Below are positions 1 through 13,400 of a DNA stretch of 62,500 nt, piece by piece. Under the pieces are notes generated by a model. The model worked only from the letters and a program-made list of their open reading frames with translations, was not told the DNA's origin and searched no databases. The stretch covers positions 255,001 through 317,500 of the forward strand of contig JACVTC010000006.1 of the NCBI GenBank assembly GCA_016946835.1, written 5' to 3'. Within the stretch, counting starts at the first letter, position 1, and each line of letters starts with the position of its first letter. The position numbers and the translations under genes are program-made. The stretch is from Neocallimastix lanati (nom. inval.) (taxonomy: Eukaryota > Neocallimastigomycota > Neocallimastigomycetes > Neocallimastigales > Neocallimastigaceae).

Positions 1-186
1 ATTATTTTGTATTTTTATGTTAAGATTTTTATTTATTATTTAATATATATATATAAATTTATTTTATCTATAATTATATGATTTTTATAATTTTTATAAC
101 TTTTAAGCTACTTTATATTTTATATATTTTATAATATATAGATTATAAAATATATAAAATTATTAAAACTCATTTCCTACATTTTT

Positions 187-570
187 TTAGAAAATGCTAA
201 TATGAATTTTTGGTTTTTAACAGTATTGCATTTATCACATGTAGCTCCAATTCTAAATTCTTGTATCTCTTTTCCATTTTCCATCCTCCTATAGTTGAAA
301 TATTTTTTTTAGAAAGAGAATATTTACTTAAATCATATTTTCTTTTATTTGAATATGCCACTTTAGTAACTTTGAATGCTACTTTTTTTATGGATATTAT
401 TATATCTAATTACACCAATTTACTTTTTGTATTTGAATTCACAATAAATTTCATTATAACCTTCATTGTATCTACATTCTAATAATAGAGAAGTATTATT
501 TTCTTCTTCAATTTTAAGAGTTCCTATATTTCCAAAAAAGGCTAAATATACTTGAATTTGAAATAATCTC
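187..570 (-). pseudogene. Unidentified broken coding relic
   Basis: Read on the minus strand this stretch gives protein-like text in shifting frames. One piece is rich in charged and hydrophobic residues (NIGTLKIEEENNTSLLLECR). After a frame change another piece contains GGWKMEKRYKNLELEL, and an alternative frame near the left end reads GATCDKCNTVK. The base composition is richer in G and C than the flanks. I do not recognise a family. It is probably an old transposon or gene remnant broken by frameshifts, and it could also be chance. No intact start-to-stop gene is supported. Confidence 0.2.
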
Positions 571-1107
571 ATCCAAAAAAAAAAAAAAAAAAAAAAAAAT
601 TTTTTTTTAATATTAATATTACATAACAAATATAAAATTCCAAACTTTTATTTTTATTACTTTATATATTTTTCTTCATTTTTATTTATTTCTTATTATA
701 TATATATTATTACTATTATTATTATCATTTTATTTTAAATAAGTTATATATATATATATATATATATTTTATTTTATTTTGTATTTATATTTATATTTTT
801 GTTTTTCATTATTTTTAGCAAATTAAAAGAATAGTAAAAAAAAAAAATTTAATTTTTATTACTTTTATTATTATTATTATATATATCATTCAAATGAAAA
901 TTCTTTCGCATTAATGCTTTTACTGTGGAAAAATTGTTTTAAAAATAGTTTAGGTTTTTTTTCATTTTATTTTTCTCTTTCGTAAAAATAACATTATTAG
1001 CTAATAAGAGTTTTAAAATTAATTATTAATTAAAGGGACATATAAAAATTTTAAGAAATGAAGATGTCCCAAAATAAAACGTCATCCTTAAAATAATTTA
1101 AAAAAAA

Positions 1108-1210
1108 GAAAGGAGACTAAATACAATTAAATTTTAAAAAAAAAGAAAGGAGACTAAATACAATTTAAATTTAAAAAAAAAAGAAAGGAGACTAAATACA
1201 ATTAAAATTT
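1108..1210. repeat. Three tandem copies of a ~37-bp unit
   Basis: The core GAAAGGAGACTAAATACAAT occurs at 1108, 1145 and 1183, each time preceded by an A run. The period is 37-38 bp and differs mainly in the length of the A run. No function is suggested by the context. Confidence 0.8.
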
Positions 1211-1659
1211 TAAGTTGCTAAGTTATTATCATTTTAAAATTATTGAATAGTAAATAATTAATTATTAACTTAAAAAAAAAAAAATTATTTTATATATTAA
1301 TAAATGAAATAAAGATTAAATTATAATTTATTGCTATTAAAAAAAAATTTTTTTTTTTCTTTTTCATTATTGAGTATTCATTAATAATTATTATAATATG
1401 AATATTACTATAAAAATATGGTTTATATTGATAAGCAATATTGATATCTCTGTTTCCACTTGTAAGATGAATAATAAATTAGATTAGAATAAAAAGTATA
1501 AAAAAGAAAGGAAGAAAAATAAAAACAAAAACAAAAATGTTAGGGAGAAATTTTATTAATTTTTTATTCATTATAATATTTATTTGATTATTAATTTTTA
1601 ATATATAAATATTAGTTAAAATAAAGATTTAGTAAAAAAAAAACAAAAAGCATAGTATA

Positions 1660-1935
1660 ATTATAACAAAATATTCTTAACTTTATTTATTAACCTAAAA
1701 TTAATTATAAATTATTTAGTATTAAAATTATTAAGAAAATAATTTAAAATACTATAAAAAAAAAAAAAAAAAAAAAAAAATTAAAATTAAAATATTAAAA
1801 TATAAAATATAAAGTAAAGGACAAAAAATATGGAATAATTATAACGAAATATTCTTAACTTTATTTTTTAACTTTAAATCAATTATTAATTATTTAGTAT
1901 AAAAAAAATATTAAGAAAATAAAATAATAATACTG
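1660..1935. repeat. Degenerate ~95-bp direct repeat, two copies
   Basis: The block at about 1660-1755 (containing AAATATTCTTAACTTTATTT) recurs with scattered changes at about 1837-1935. The two copies are separated by A-rich DNA including a run of A at 1757-1780. The copies are diverged, so this is an old duplication. Confidence 0.6.
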
Positions 1936-2000
1936 AAAATAAATATACCGTACATAAAATTACCGTACATAAAATTTTTTTATTTGATGATCTAAAACTT

Positions 2001-2032
<32 letters not shown>

Positions 2033-2087
2033 TATTTTTATTTTTATTTTTATTTCTATTATTTTTTCTATTGATTAAATAGAATTA

Positions 2088-2121
<34 letters not shown>

Positions 2122-2581
2122 ATTTTGATTATTAAAATTATTATTAAATAAAAATTCTTTTAGGTTAGAATAATCTATGATTTATATATCATTTATATAG
2201 AATTGAATTCCAATTCCCTGAAATATTCGAGGGGTAGAACTCTAGTTTATTCCAATTTCAGTTTAAGTATAGTTTTTTCTTTTTTCTTTTTATTATACTT
2301 TGTTTTCATTAATACTTTATATTTTTATTATACTTTTTTAGGCTTTTTTATTTTATTTTATTTCTATAATAATTAATGTTTTTTTTTTTTGTAAAAAAAT
2401 ATTAATAAAAACAAACAAAAAAAAATAGATACTTTCTAATATTTATTAGATATAGGATTGTTATTATATATTATTATTATCATACTAAATGTTTGTTCCT
2501 TAGAGAACTAAATAGTTCAAAAAGTTACAAAATAAATTAATAATAATAAAAAAAAAAAAAAAACCTTTAAAAATGAAATGC

Positions 2582-3133
2582 TTAAAAAAAAAAATTTTTT
2601 TTTCTTCGTGTTGTAACTTCACTAACCTTAACCTCTTTTTTTTTTTTTAAATCATTTAAACTATGTTTGGTGCATTCAATTAAGCTAACAAATTCTGCTT
2701 CTGCTACTGCTTCTGCTGTTGATAAAGTTACACATTTTTGTAATTGTGATTTCCAAGAAATTGGACAGTTTCCATTAAGGAAAATATACCCAGTTGTTGG
2801 TTTTCTTGTTTCATTATCTTCAGCATAATCTGCATCACTGTAAACCATTATTTTTTGTCTCCTTTATAATGAATTGATTTTTCTTTTGTTGAATTTAAGT
2901 ATTATAAGATTATATAAGCTAATTTTAAACCAATTTCTTTTGGATGTTCTGAATGTCTGGATGCCTAATTTACTGCGAAAGCAATATCAGGTCTTGTCTT
3001 AGTCGCAATAAATAATAATTCTCCTATAAATGATTTTTAAATTGTTTTATCAATTTCTGAGGAATTTTCTCTTTCTTCTTTAGTAATTTTTCTGTTAGGA
3101 TATTTAATTAGTTTTGTTTTCTTGCCTTTTCTA
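2582..3133 (-). pseudogene. Copia RT end and RNase H fragment
   Basis: The minus strand encodes the copia RNase H signature YSDADYAEDNETRKPTTGYI followed by PISWKSQLQK and LSTAEA, which matches the conserved ISWKS...STAEAE block. It sits in an open segment of 88 codons at 2582-2848. Upstream in sense, at about 2850-3133 and broken by stops and a one-base frameshift, comes GELLFIATKTRPDIAFAVN, the end of the copia RT module. The right end is cut by the LTR of the inserted gypsy element. The left end dissolves into A/T runs, so the C-terminus and the 3' LTR are lost. Confidence 0.75.
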
Positions 3134-3138
3134 ATAAC
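3134..3138. repeat. Target-site duplication, left copy (ATAAC)
   Basis: ATAAC lies directly left of the TG that opens the left LTR, and the same five bases directly follow the CA that closes the right LTR. Five bases is the usual duplication length for Ty3/gypsy integrases. Confidence 0.85.
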
Positions 3139-3740
3139 TGTAACGAATATTGGAATATCCGTGTTTTAAAGAGTGTAACACAATAGGTAAGCACTTTTTG
3201 ATTAATAAGTAATTTGGTTTTTTAAAATATAGTTTTATTAATTAAGAAATTTAAAAATATTAATTATAAAGATTAACTATTGTAATATTTCGAATTACTT
3301 ATTAATTAATTCAATAATTAATAAAAACACAATATTTAAAATCTTTTGGCTGCGAAATTCACTCCTATTTATAGTTTTTCAAAATTTAAATCCATAAAAA
3401 TTTAAAACCATAAAATCATTAAAAAGTTTCATAAAAATTGATTATTTTCGGTTAAAAAGAATCTAAAAGAAATAATGATAAAAGATAAATTAAAATAGAA
3501 TTTCTATCTGATTTGTTTCTATTAATTTCTAAGAATTTCTTTTGTTAATTTTTTACAGAAATTTATACAGAAACAAATACAGAAACAAATACAGAAATGA
3601 AGTATAAAAATTCTTTTAAAATTTAAATGATATAAAATTTTAGTAAAGGTGTGAGTCGAACCCTAGTGGTTCAGGCTGAGGTCATAGTGACTAACCACTA
3701 TGCCAGCATTCTAATTTCTAATTTTTTAAGATTCGTTACA
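3139..3740 (-). repeat. 3' LTR of the gypsy element
   Basis: This copy begins with TGTAACGAAT and ends with ATTCGTTACA, 602 bp long. Compared by eye, it matches the copy at 7927-8528 without any difference that I could find. Because the ORF is on the minus strand, it is the downstream LTR. Confidence 0.93.
3652..3705 (-). other. tRNA-like A box and B box inside the LTR (3' copy)
   Basis: On the element's sense strand the LTR contains TGGCATAGTGG (3695-3705), a full match to the Pol III A-box consensus. After 32 nt it contains GGTTCGACTCA (3652-3662), which matches the B box except at the last base. The spacing is that of a tRNA gene. However, the T stem does not pair well, and the D-arm region forms a 7-bp stem (CATAGTG/CACTATG) instead of 4 bp. 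It is therefore a tRNA-like or SINE-head-like relic and not a functional tRNA. Confidence 0.6.
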
Positions 3741-3743
3741 TGG

Positions 3744-3752
3744 TCCTCCTCT
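3744..3752 (-). promoter_or_regulatory. Polypurine tract next to the 3' LTR
   Basis: In sense orientation AGAGGAGGA is followed by CCA and then by the TG of the 3' LTR. A purine tract at this place primes plus-strand DNA synthesis in LTR retrotransposons. Confidence 0.65.
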
Positions 3753-4061
3753 AGGATTCGGATGCCAGACGAATCTTTTGCTTTAAATCTAAACTATTTC
3801 TAATTCTAACTTTTATAATAATAAACTATAACTAAAATACTTATAGGAGTGATAATTTAATTAATACATTGGATAATAAAAATTACATGAATTTTAAGTT
3901 TTAAAAATAAAGTATAAAAATAAAACTATCTTAGAATAAATGTTTTTGAATAATATAAAATAATTTTTTTTTTTTTTTTTTTTTTTTAAAATAATCATAA
4001 GTTAGAATGATTAATAGTACTTTGATGAAATAAAATTTATTTTTGATTAAATGATTTATAT

Positions 4062-7325
<3,264 letters not shown>

Positions 7326-7327
7326 CT

Positions 7328-7363
<36 letters not shown>

Positions 7364-7605
7364 TTATTATAATCATTAATTTTGATTGAATAATAAATAT
7401 ACAATATAATTAATTATTAGAAGAAGTAAATATTTAATTTCAATATAAATAATTTTAATTTCAAGGATGGTTATATGGATTATTGAAAATATTAATAATT
7501 TTAATATATAGTAAAATTCAAGGGTTCCGATTGAATTTATAAATTCGTGCATGAATTTTGGTAGAGAAATTTATAGTCTTGGTAAGTGGTTTCAAAAATA
7601 GTAGA

Positions 7606-7889
7606 AAATGGGATTCATTCCTTAACGGGGTTCCAAAAAGAGTAATAGAGAATGGGATTACTTAACGGGGTTCCAAAAAGAGTAGTAGAGAATGGGATTC
7701 CTTAACGGGGTTCCAAAAAAGAATAGTAGTAAATGGGATTCCTTAACGGTGTTCCAAAAATAGTAGTAGAAAATGGGATTCCTTAACGGGGTTCCAAAAA
7801 TAGTAGTAGAAAATGGGATTCCTTAACGGGGTTCCAAAAATAGTAGTAGAAAATGGGATACCTTAACGGGGTTCCAAAAAGAGTAAAAG
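7606..7889 (-). repeat. Seven tandem 40-bp units in the gypsy 5' leader
   Basis: The unit contains AATGGGATTCCTTAACGGGG followed by TTCC, A's and AGTAGTAGAA. Three central copies are almost identical and the outer copies vary. The array lies between the 5' LTR and the Gag start, so it belongs to the transcribed untranslated leader. It is far richer in G and C than its surroundings. A packaging or leader-structure role is possible but is only inferred. Confidence 0.9.
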
Positions 7890-7916
7890 TGCAAAGGTAT
7901 TGTGCTTAGTTTAGTG

Positions 7917-7926
7917 GTGTTTTTAT
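7917..7926 (-). promoter_or_regulatory. Candidate self-priming primer-binding site
   Basis: The ten bases directly inside the 5' LTR read ATAAAAACAC in sense. They are a perfect complement of GTGTTTTTAT inside the same LTR (8109-8118), 43 nt downstream of a TATA box, where the transcript would be expected to start. There is no TGG that would fit the 3' CCA of a tRNA. Tf1/sushi chromoviruses prime from their own mRNA 5' end by this arrangement. Confidence 0.6.
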
Positions 7927-8108
7927 TGTAACGAATATTGGAATATCCGTGTTTTAAAGAGTGTAACACAATAGGTAAGCACTTTTTGATTAATAAGTAA
8001 TTTGGTTTTTTAAAATATAGTTTTATTAATTAAGAAATTTAAAAATATTAATTATAAAGATTAACTATTGTAATATTTCGAATTACTTATTAATTAATTC
8101 AATAATTA

Positions 8109-8118
8109 ATAAAAACAC
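8109..8118 (-). promoter_or_regulatory. Candidate transcript 5' end and self-primer of the gypsy element
   Basis: In sense this reads GTGTTTTTAT. It lies 43 nt from the first base of the TATA box and is the exact complement of the bases directly abutting the LTR at 7917-7926. The assignment as the mRNA 5' end is inferred from these two facts. Confidence 0.5.
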
Positions 8119-8153
8119 AATATTTAAAATCTTTTGGCTGCGAAATTCACTCC

Positions 8154-8161
8154 TATTTATA
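8154..8161 (-). promoter_or_regulatory. TATA box of the gypsy LTR
   Basis: TATAAATA in sense, inside AACTATAAATAGGAG. It stands out because it is followed by a GC-richer stretch and lies upstream of the proposed transcript start. Confidence 0.5.
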
Positions 8162-8439
8162 GTTTTTCAAAATTTAAATCCATAAAAATTTAAAACCATA
8201 AAATCATTAAAAAGTTTCATAAAAATTGATTATTTTCGGTTAAAAAGAATCTAAAAGAAATAATGATAAAAGATAAATTAAAATAGAATTTCTATCTGAT
8301 TTGTTTCTATTAATTTCTAAGAATTTCTTTTGTTAATTTTTTACAGAAATTTATACAGAAACAAATACAGAAACAAATACAGAAATGAAGTATAAAAATT
8401 CTTTTAAAATTTAAATGATATAAAATTTTAGTAAAGGTG

Positions 8440-8493
8440 TGAGTCGAACCCTAGTGGTTCAGGCTGAGGTCATAGTGACTAACCACTATGCCA
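8440..8493 (-). other. tRNA-like A box and B box inside the LTR (5' copy)
   Basis: Same segment as in the other LTR: A box at 8483-8493 and B box at 8440-8450 in sense orientation, 32 nt apart. It lies in U3, upstream of the TATA box. A TTTT follows about 15 nt after the B box and could stop Pol III. Confidence 0.6.
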
Positions 8494-8528
8494 GCATTCT
8501 AATTTCTAATTTTTTAAGATTCGTTACA

Positions 8529-8533
8529 ATAAC
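8529..8533. repeat. Target-site duplication, right copy (ATAAC)
   Basis: ATAAC directly follows the terminal CA of the right LTR and matches the five bases left of the other LTR. Confidence 0.85.
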
Positions 8534-9059
8534 CAAAACTTGCCTTTATTATAATTTTTTTCGCCTTTAGGAATTTTCATGTAAATTTTTTCTTTTAATT
8601 TTGCATTTAAGTAAGCTGCCTTTATATCTAATTGTTTTAAATTCCATTTATATCCAGTGGCTGTTGCAATAGTTATTCTAAGACTATCTGCTTGTACAGT
8701 TGATGAATATGTATCAGTGTAATCAATACCTTCCTTTTGTTTGAAACCTTTGGCTACCTACCTAGCCTTTTTGGTTCCATCATCTTTTCAAATATCCATC
8801 CTCCATCAATTAGTGTTGCATTATGAGAAATTTTATTTTATTATCTTCATAACTCTTTGATTATATATATATTTTTTTTTAATTTTTTATGGACTGCTTG
8901 TTTCCATTGTTTTGAGTCATAAGAGCTAATTGCTTTCTTAAGGTTTGATAGATTATTAAGTTTGATGTCTAAGATTTTTCCTTTTCTTTTCCAGATTTGA
9001 AATATTTTTCTTAGTGACTTCATTATTAGTGGTTTTATTTCTAATATCATTTTCATCAT
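8534..9059 (-). pseudogene. Copia reverse transcriptase N-terminal fragment
   Basis: Sense text includes SYDSKQWKQAVHKKLKK at the right, the usual start of the copia RT module. Further on come VAKGFKQKEGIDYTDTYSS and LDIKAAYLNAKLKEKIYMKI, ending KGKFWL at the gypsy insertion. A stop lies just before VAKGF, and the piece YLNAKL holds the region before the catalytic YVDD. The YVDD segment is missing on both sides of the insertion, so about 100 codons of the copia RT were lost independently. Not functional. Confidence 0.75.
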
Positions 9060-9640
9060 TAAATTTTCTTTTATTATTGTGATTATTGATAAATTTACTA
9101 TTGTTACTATTTATTGATTCTGTTTGTTTATTGTTATCGCTACTTTTAGTAATTTGTGTTTTACTATTGTTATTGAAATAACTGCTATTATTTTTATAAA
9201 TGTTTTGTTTGTCAATATTAATGTTATTTGAGTTATTATTATTTGTATCATCATTTGAAGTATTTGAATTGTTATTTGATTGTTTAGTATTCATTAATTG
9301 TGAATCATTGTTAGAGTGTTCCCCCTCATTTGGTGAATCAGTAATATCAAATAACGAATCAACAGAATCGGAAGATTAAAACGTAAACATCCAGAATCAA
9401 ATTATCCATTCAATTTCATCACTTATTTTTGAATTTTGTTTAATATGATTTATTAAAATATTTTTGGAAAATTCTAGATTTATATCTTCATCATTACTAG
9501 ATTCAGAGGTTGCTTCAGAATTGTTATTAGTTTTTTCCTTTTTATTGTTTAGGTTATAATTTAAAAAGTAATAACGATAGAAGATAGAGAAAGAAAAGAA
9601 ACAAATATTATCATATCAATAACTTTTTTCAGATTTAGTT
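9060..9640 (-). pseudogene. Copia linker and protease relic, integrase lost
   Basis: Right to left: an acidic Ser/Asp-rich segment (SEATSESSNDEDINLEFSK), the protease active-site motif WII then DSGC with one extra base between them (about 9389-9408), then Asp/Ser and Asn-rich linker text (MNTKQSNNNSNTSNDDTNNN) of the kind found between integrase and RT. No integrase zinc finger or catalytic core lies between protease and linker, so that domain has been deleted. Confidence 0.5.
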
Positions 9641-9853
9641 TTATTTTTTTTTTAAATTTATAAAGAAATAAGAATCAGTAGTATGTCCTGGTTTATGACA
9701 TATGTAACAATAATTTTCTTTGTTCTTTTCTTCTCTATTTTTACTTTTTGAGTTATTATTGATATATTTCTTAAAGGTGTTTACTTGGCTATCCGGATTT
9801 TGATTTATATCAATTTTCTTTACTTCTTTATTTCTTTTAATGAACAGTTCCAT
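9641..9853 (-). pseudogene. Copia Gag zinc-knuckle fragment
   Basis: The 70-codon open segment contains CYICHKPGHTTDSY. This is a retroviral-type CX2CX4HX4C knuckle in which the last cysteine has become tyrosine. A Lys/Asn/Ser-rich basic stretch precedes it. Position and orientation fit the 5' part of the copia relic. The rest of Gag to the right is not recognisable. Confidence 0.6.
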
Positions 9854-10056
9854 TTCAGTAACTTCATTTTTTAGATTGTTAAAATGTATTTATTAAATAT
9901 CTTTATTTCTTTATTTATTATTAATAATAATACATTTATATTTTTTTTATTTCCAAAAAAAAAAAAAAAAATAAATTCAAACAAAACAATAATAAAATTT
10001 AATTAAACTATAAAAATTATATATAAATAAAGTTGTAATTAATAATGCTTGATGTG

Positions 10057-10106
10057 GCGTATTATATACATTATGCATAATGTTCGTATGACATTTGCTA
10101 ATACGC
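10057..10106. repeat. 14-bp palindrome enclosed by 8-bp inverted repeats
   Basis: GCGTATTA (10057-10064) and TAATACGC (10099-10106) are perfect inverted repeats. Between them lies the perfect palindrome CATTATGCATAATG (10069-10082). A cruciform or a symmetric protein-binding site is possible. Confidence 0.6.
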
Positions 10107-10258
10107 TAATACTTTAACATACTGTTAATATATATATGTTAATATATATATATAAAATAAAAAATTTTTTTATTATCTATTTTTTTATTTATTTTTCAAA
10201 AATTTTTTTTTTTTTAAAGAAAAAAAAAAAAATATTCTAAAGAATTTATTTCTATCTG

Positions 10259-10259
10259 G

Positions 10260-10351
<92 letters not shown>
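10259..10351. repeat. (TTA)n microsatellite, about 30 units
   Basis: An almost perfect TTA run with a single G interruption near its right end. It lies about 100 bp upstream of the ankyrin gene start. Confidence 0.9.
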
Positions 10352-10352
<1 letters not shown>

Positions 10353-10451
10353 GTTATTATTTTTTTTTTTAAATAAAAGATTCAACAGCTATTAAATTAA
10401 TATTTTTATTTGAATTGAATAAAATTTATTTAAAATTGATATATATATAAA

Positions 10452-13400
10452 ATGGAATTGGAGAAAGACTATAATAAATTATACAATGAATTAAAAAATA
10501 AAGGAATTCAATATTTTTTTAATGAAGAAGAAAATATTGATGATATTTTTAAAGCTTATGATGATGAAGATATCATAATTTATTTGTATTTGGTCGCCAT
10601 TGATGACAAAAATTTATCTTCTCTTTTTGAATTAAATAAGTATTATCAAAAATTTGACATCATTTTCTATTTATATAATAGAGAATTACTCAACCAGGAA
10701 AGACTTAAAAATATAGTATCTTTAAAAAATGATAATGCTAAATTTAATATTTCTAGTGAGTTTTTGCGTACTTTAATAGAAACAAAAAATGATAAATTAT
10801 TTAAAATCATTTATGATTACATTATATTTGATAATAATTTTATAAAAGAGCTTCTCTACCTTTATAAAAATAGCAAAATAGAAAATAATAGAATACTGCT
10901 CTTGAATTCAAAAATTGAAAATATAATTTCGGAAGAAATTAAAAAAAGAAAAGAAATTTTGAACATGACAGTAAATATTGGTGAATATTGTTGTAATATT
11001 TTTGAGTATGCTTGTACAAAAGGAAATGAAACCATAGCAAACTTTTTAATTGAAAATGGAACGGATATCAATAAAGAAAATAAATATGGTAATACACCGT
11101 TATCCTTAGCATGTAAAAAAGGAAAAGAGACTATTGTTAAACTTTTAATTAAAAATGGAGCCAATATCAATAAAGAAAATATAAATGGTAATATACCTTT
11201 ATTATTAGCATGTATAAAAGAAAATGAAACCATTCCAAAATTTTTAATTGAAAATGGAGCTAATGTTAACAAAGAAAATAAAAAGGGTGACACACCTTTA
11301 TTATATGCATGTGAAACAGGAAATGAAAATATTGTCAAACTTTTAATTGAAAATCATGCTGATGTTAATAAAAAAAATGAAGATGGTAATACACCTTTGT
11401 TATGGGCATGTAAAAAAGGATATGAAAATATTGTTAAACTTTTAATTGAAAATGGTGTTAATATTAATATCGAAAATAAAGATGGTGATACACCTTTATT
11501 ATTGGCATGCAAAAAAGGAAATGAAACTATTATTAAATTTTTAATTGAAAATAATGCTGATGTAAATAAAAAAAATGAAGATGGTTATGCACCTTTATTA
11601 TTGGCATGCAAAAATGGAAATGAAAATATTGTTAAACTTTTAATTGAAAATGGTGCTTATGTAAATGAAAGTGATAAACATCATGATACACCTTTAAAAT
11701 ATGCATGTAAAAATGAATATACGAATATTGTTAAACTTTTAATTGAAAATGGTGCTGATTTAAATAAAGAAAATAATGATCATGATACACCTTTAATATT
11801 TTCATGTAAAAGTGTAAATGAAAGTATTATTAAACTATTAATTGAAAATGGTGTTGATATAAACAAAAGTGGTCAACATTATGATACCCCTTTAATATTG
11901 GCATGCAAAAAAGGAAATGAAAATATTGTTAAACTATTAATTGAAAATGGTGCTGATGTCAATAAAGATAATAAAGATGGTGACACTCCTTTATTATGGG
12001 CCTCTATAAGAGGATCTGAAAATAATGTTAAACATTTAATTGAAAATAATGCAGATATAAATAAAGAAAATAAGTATGGTAATACACCTTTAATACAGGC
12101 ATGTAAAAGATTTAATAAAAGTATTGTTCAACTTTTAATTGAAAAAGGTGCAGATATAAATAAAGAAAATAAGTATGGTGATACACCTTTAATACAGGCA
12201 TGTAAAAAATTTAATGAAAGTATTGTTCAACTTTTAATTGAAAAAGGTGCAGATGTAAATAAAGAAAATAAGTATGGTAATACACCTTTAATACAAGCAT
12301 GTAAAATAGGAAATGAAAATATTGTTCAACTTTTAATTGAACATGGTGCTAATACTATAAATAAAGAAAATAAAGATGGGGATACGCCTTTATTATGTAC
12401 ATGTAAAAAAGGAAATGAAAATATTATTAAACTTTTAATTGATAATGGAGCTGATGTAAATAAAATAAATAATGAGGACGATACCCCCTTAATATGGATA
12501 TGTAGTTATGGCTATGTGAATATTGTTCAACTTTTAATTGAAAAAGGTGCTGACGTAAATAAAGGAAATAAGTATGGCAATACACCTTTAATACAAGCAT
12601 GTAAAATAGGAAATGAAAATATTGTTAAACTTTTAATTGATAATGGAGCTGATGTAAATAAAGATAAAAAAAATGGTGGCACTCCTTTATTATGGGCATG
12701 TAAAAAAAGATTTAATGAAAGTATTGTTCAACTTTTAATTGAACATGGTGCTGATGTAAACAAAAATAATAAAGATGGTGACACTCCTTTATTATGGGCA
12801 TGTAAAAAAAAATTTAATGAAAGTATTGTTCAACTTTTAATTGAACATGGTGCTGAGGTAAATAAAGATAATAAAAATGGTGAAACCCCTTTATTATGTG
12901 CATGTAAAGAAGGAAGTGAAAATATTGTTCAACTTTTAATTGATCATGGTGCTGATGTAAATAAAGAAAATAAGTATGGTGATACACCTTTATTATGTGC
13001 ATGTACAGAAGGAAGTGAAAATATTGTTAAACTTTTAATTGATAATGGAGCTGATGTAAATAAAATAAATAATGAGGGCGATTCCCCTTTAATAAGGATA
13101 TGTAGTCATGGCTATGTGAATATTGTTCAACTTTTAATTGAAAAAGGTGCAGATGTAAATAAAGAAAATAAGTATGGTAATACACCTTTAATACAGGCAT
13201 GTAAAATAGGAAATGAAAATATTGTTCAACTTTTAATTGAACATGGTACTAATACCATAAATAAAGAAAATAAAGATGGGGATACGCCTTTATTATGTAC
13301 ATGTAAAAAAGGAAATGAAAATATTATTAAACTTTTAATTGGTAATGGAGCTGATGTAAATAAAATAGATAATGAGGGCGATACCCCCTTAATATGGATA

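Larger units (their letters stand above)
571..2581. other. AT-rich intergenic stretch
   Basis: No coding region could be supported here. The stretch holds long A and T runs (576-599, 1757-1780, 2092-2120), TA dinucleotide runs, and the short tandem and direct repeats listed separately. A slightly GC-richer patch at about 2200-2265 (around GAGGGGTAGAACTC) remains unexplained. It may be a trace of the LTR of the copia relic that begins to its right. Confidence 0.6.
7927..8528 (-). repeat. 5' LTR of the gypsy element
   Basis: The upstream LTR relative to the minus-strand ORF, 602 bp, reading the same as the copy at 3139-3740. It contains the candidate promoter, the candidate transcript start and the tRNA-like segment. 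Confidence 0.93.
9854..10451. other. Intergenic stretch upstream of ankyrin gene 1
   Basis: No coding region. It contains a GC-richer palindromic block at 10057-10106, TA-rich DNA and a TTA trinucleotide run at 10259-10351. The block may be the 5' edge of the copia relic or part of the ankyrin gene promoter. The sequence alone does not decide this. Confidence 0.6.

Noticed and set aside
3652-3705. A true tRNA gene in the LTR
   Set aside because: A and B boxes are good, but the T stem is mismatched, there is no proper anticodon arm and the D stem is too long.
3741-3760. TGGTCCTCCTCTAGGATTCG read as a tRNA primer-binding site
   Set aside because: Its complement ends in CCA like a tRNA, but it lies beside the 3' LTR of a minus-strand element, and in sense it is the purine tract AGAGGAGGA. 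It does not fit as a primer-binding site.
7606-7889. Regular 40-bp repeats considered as a CRISPR array
   Set aside because: The units are continuous without unique spacers, they sit in the leader of a eukaryotic retrotransposon, and no cas genes are present.
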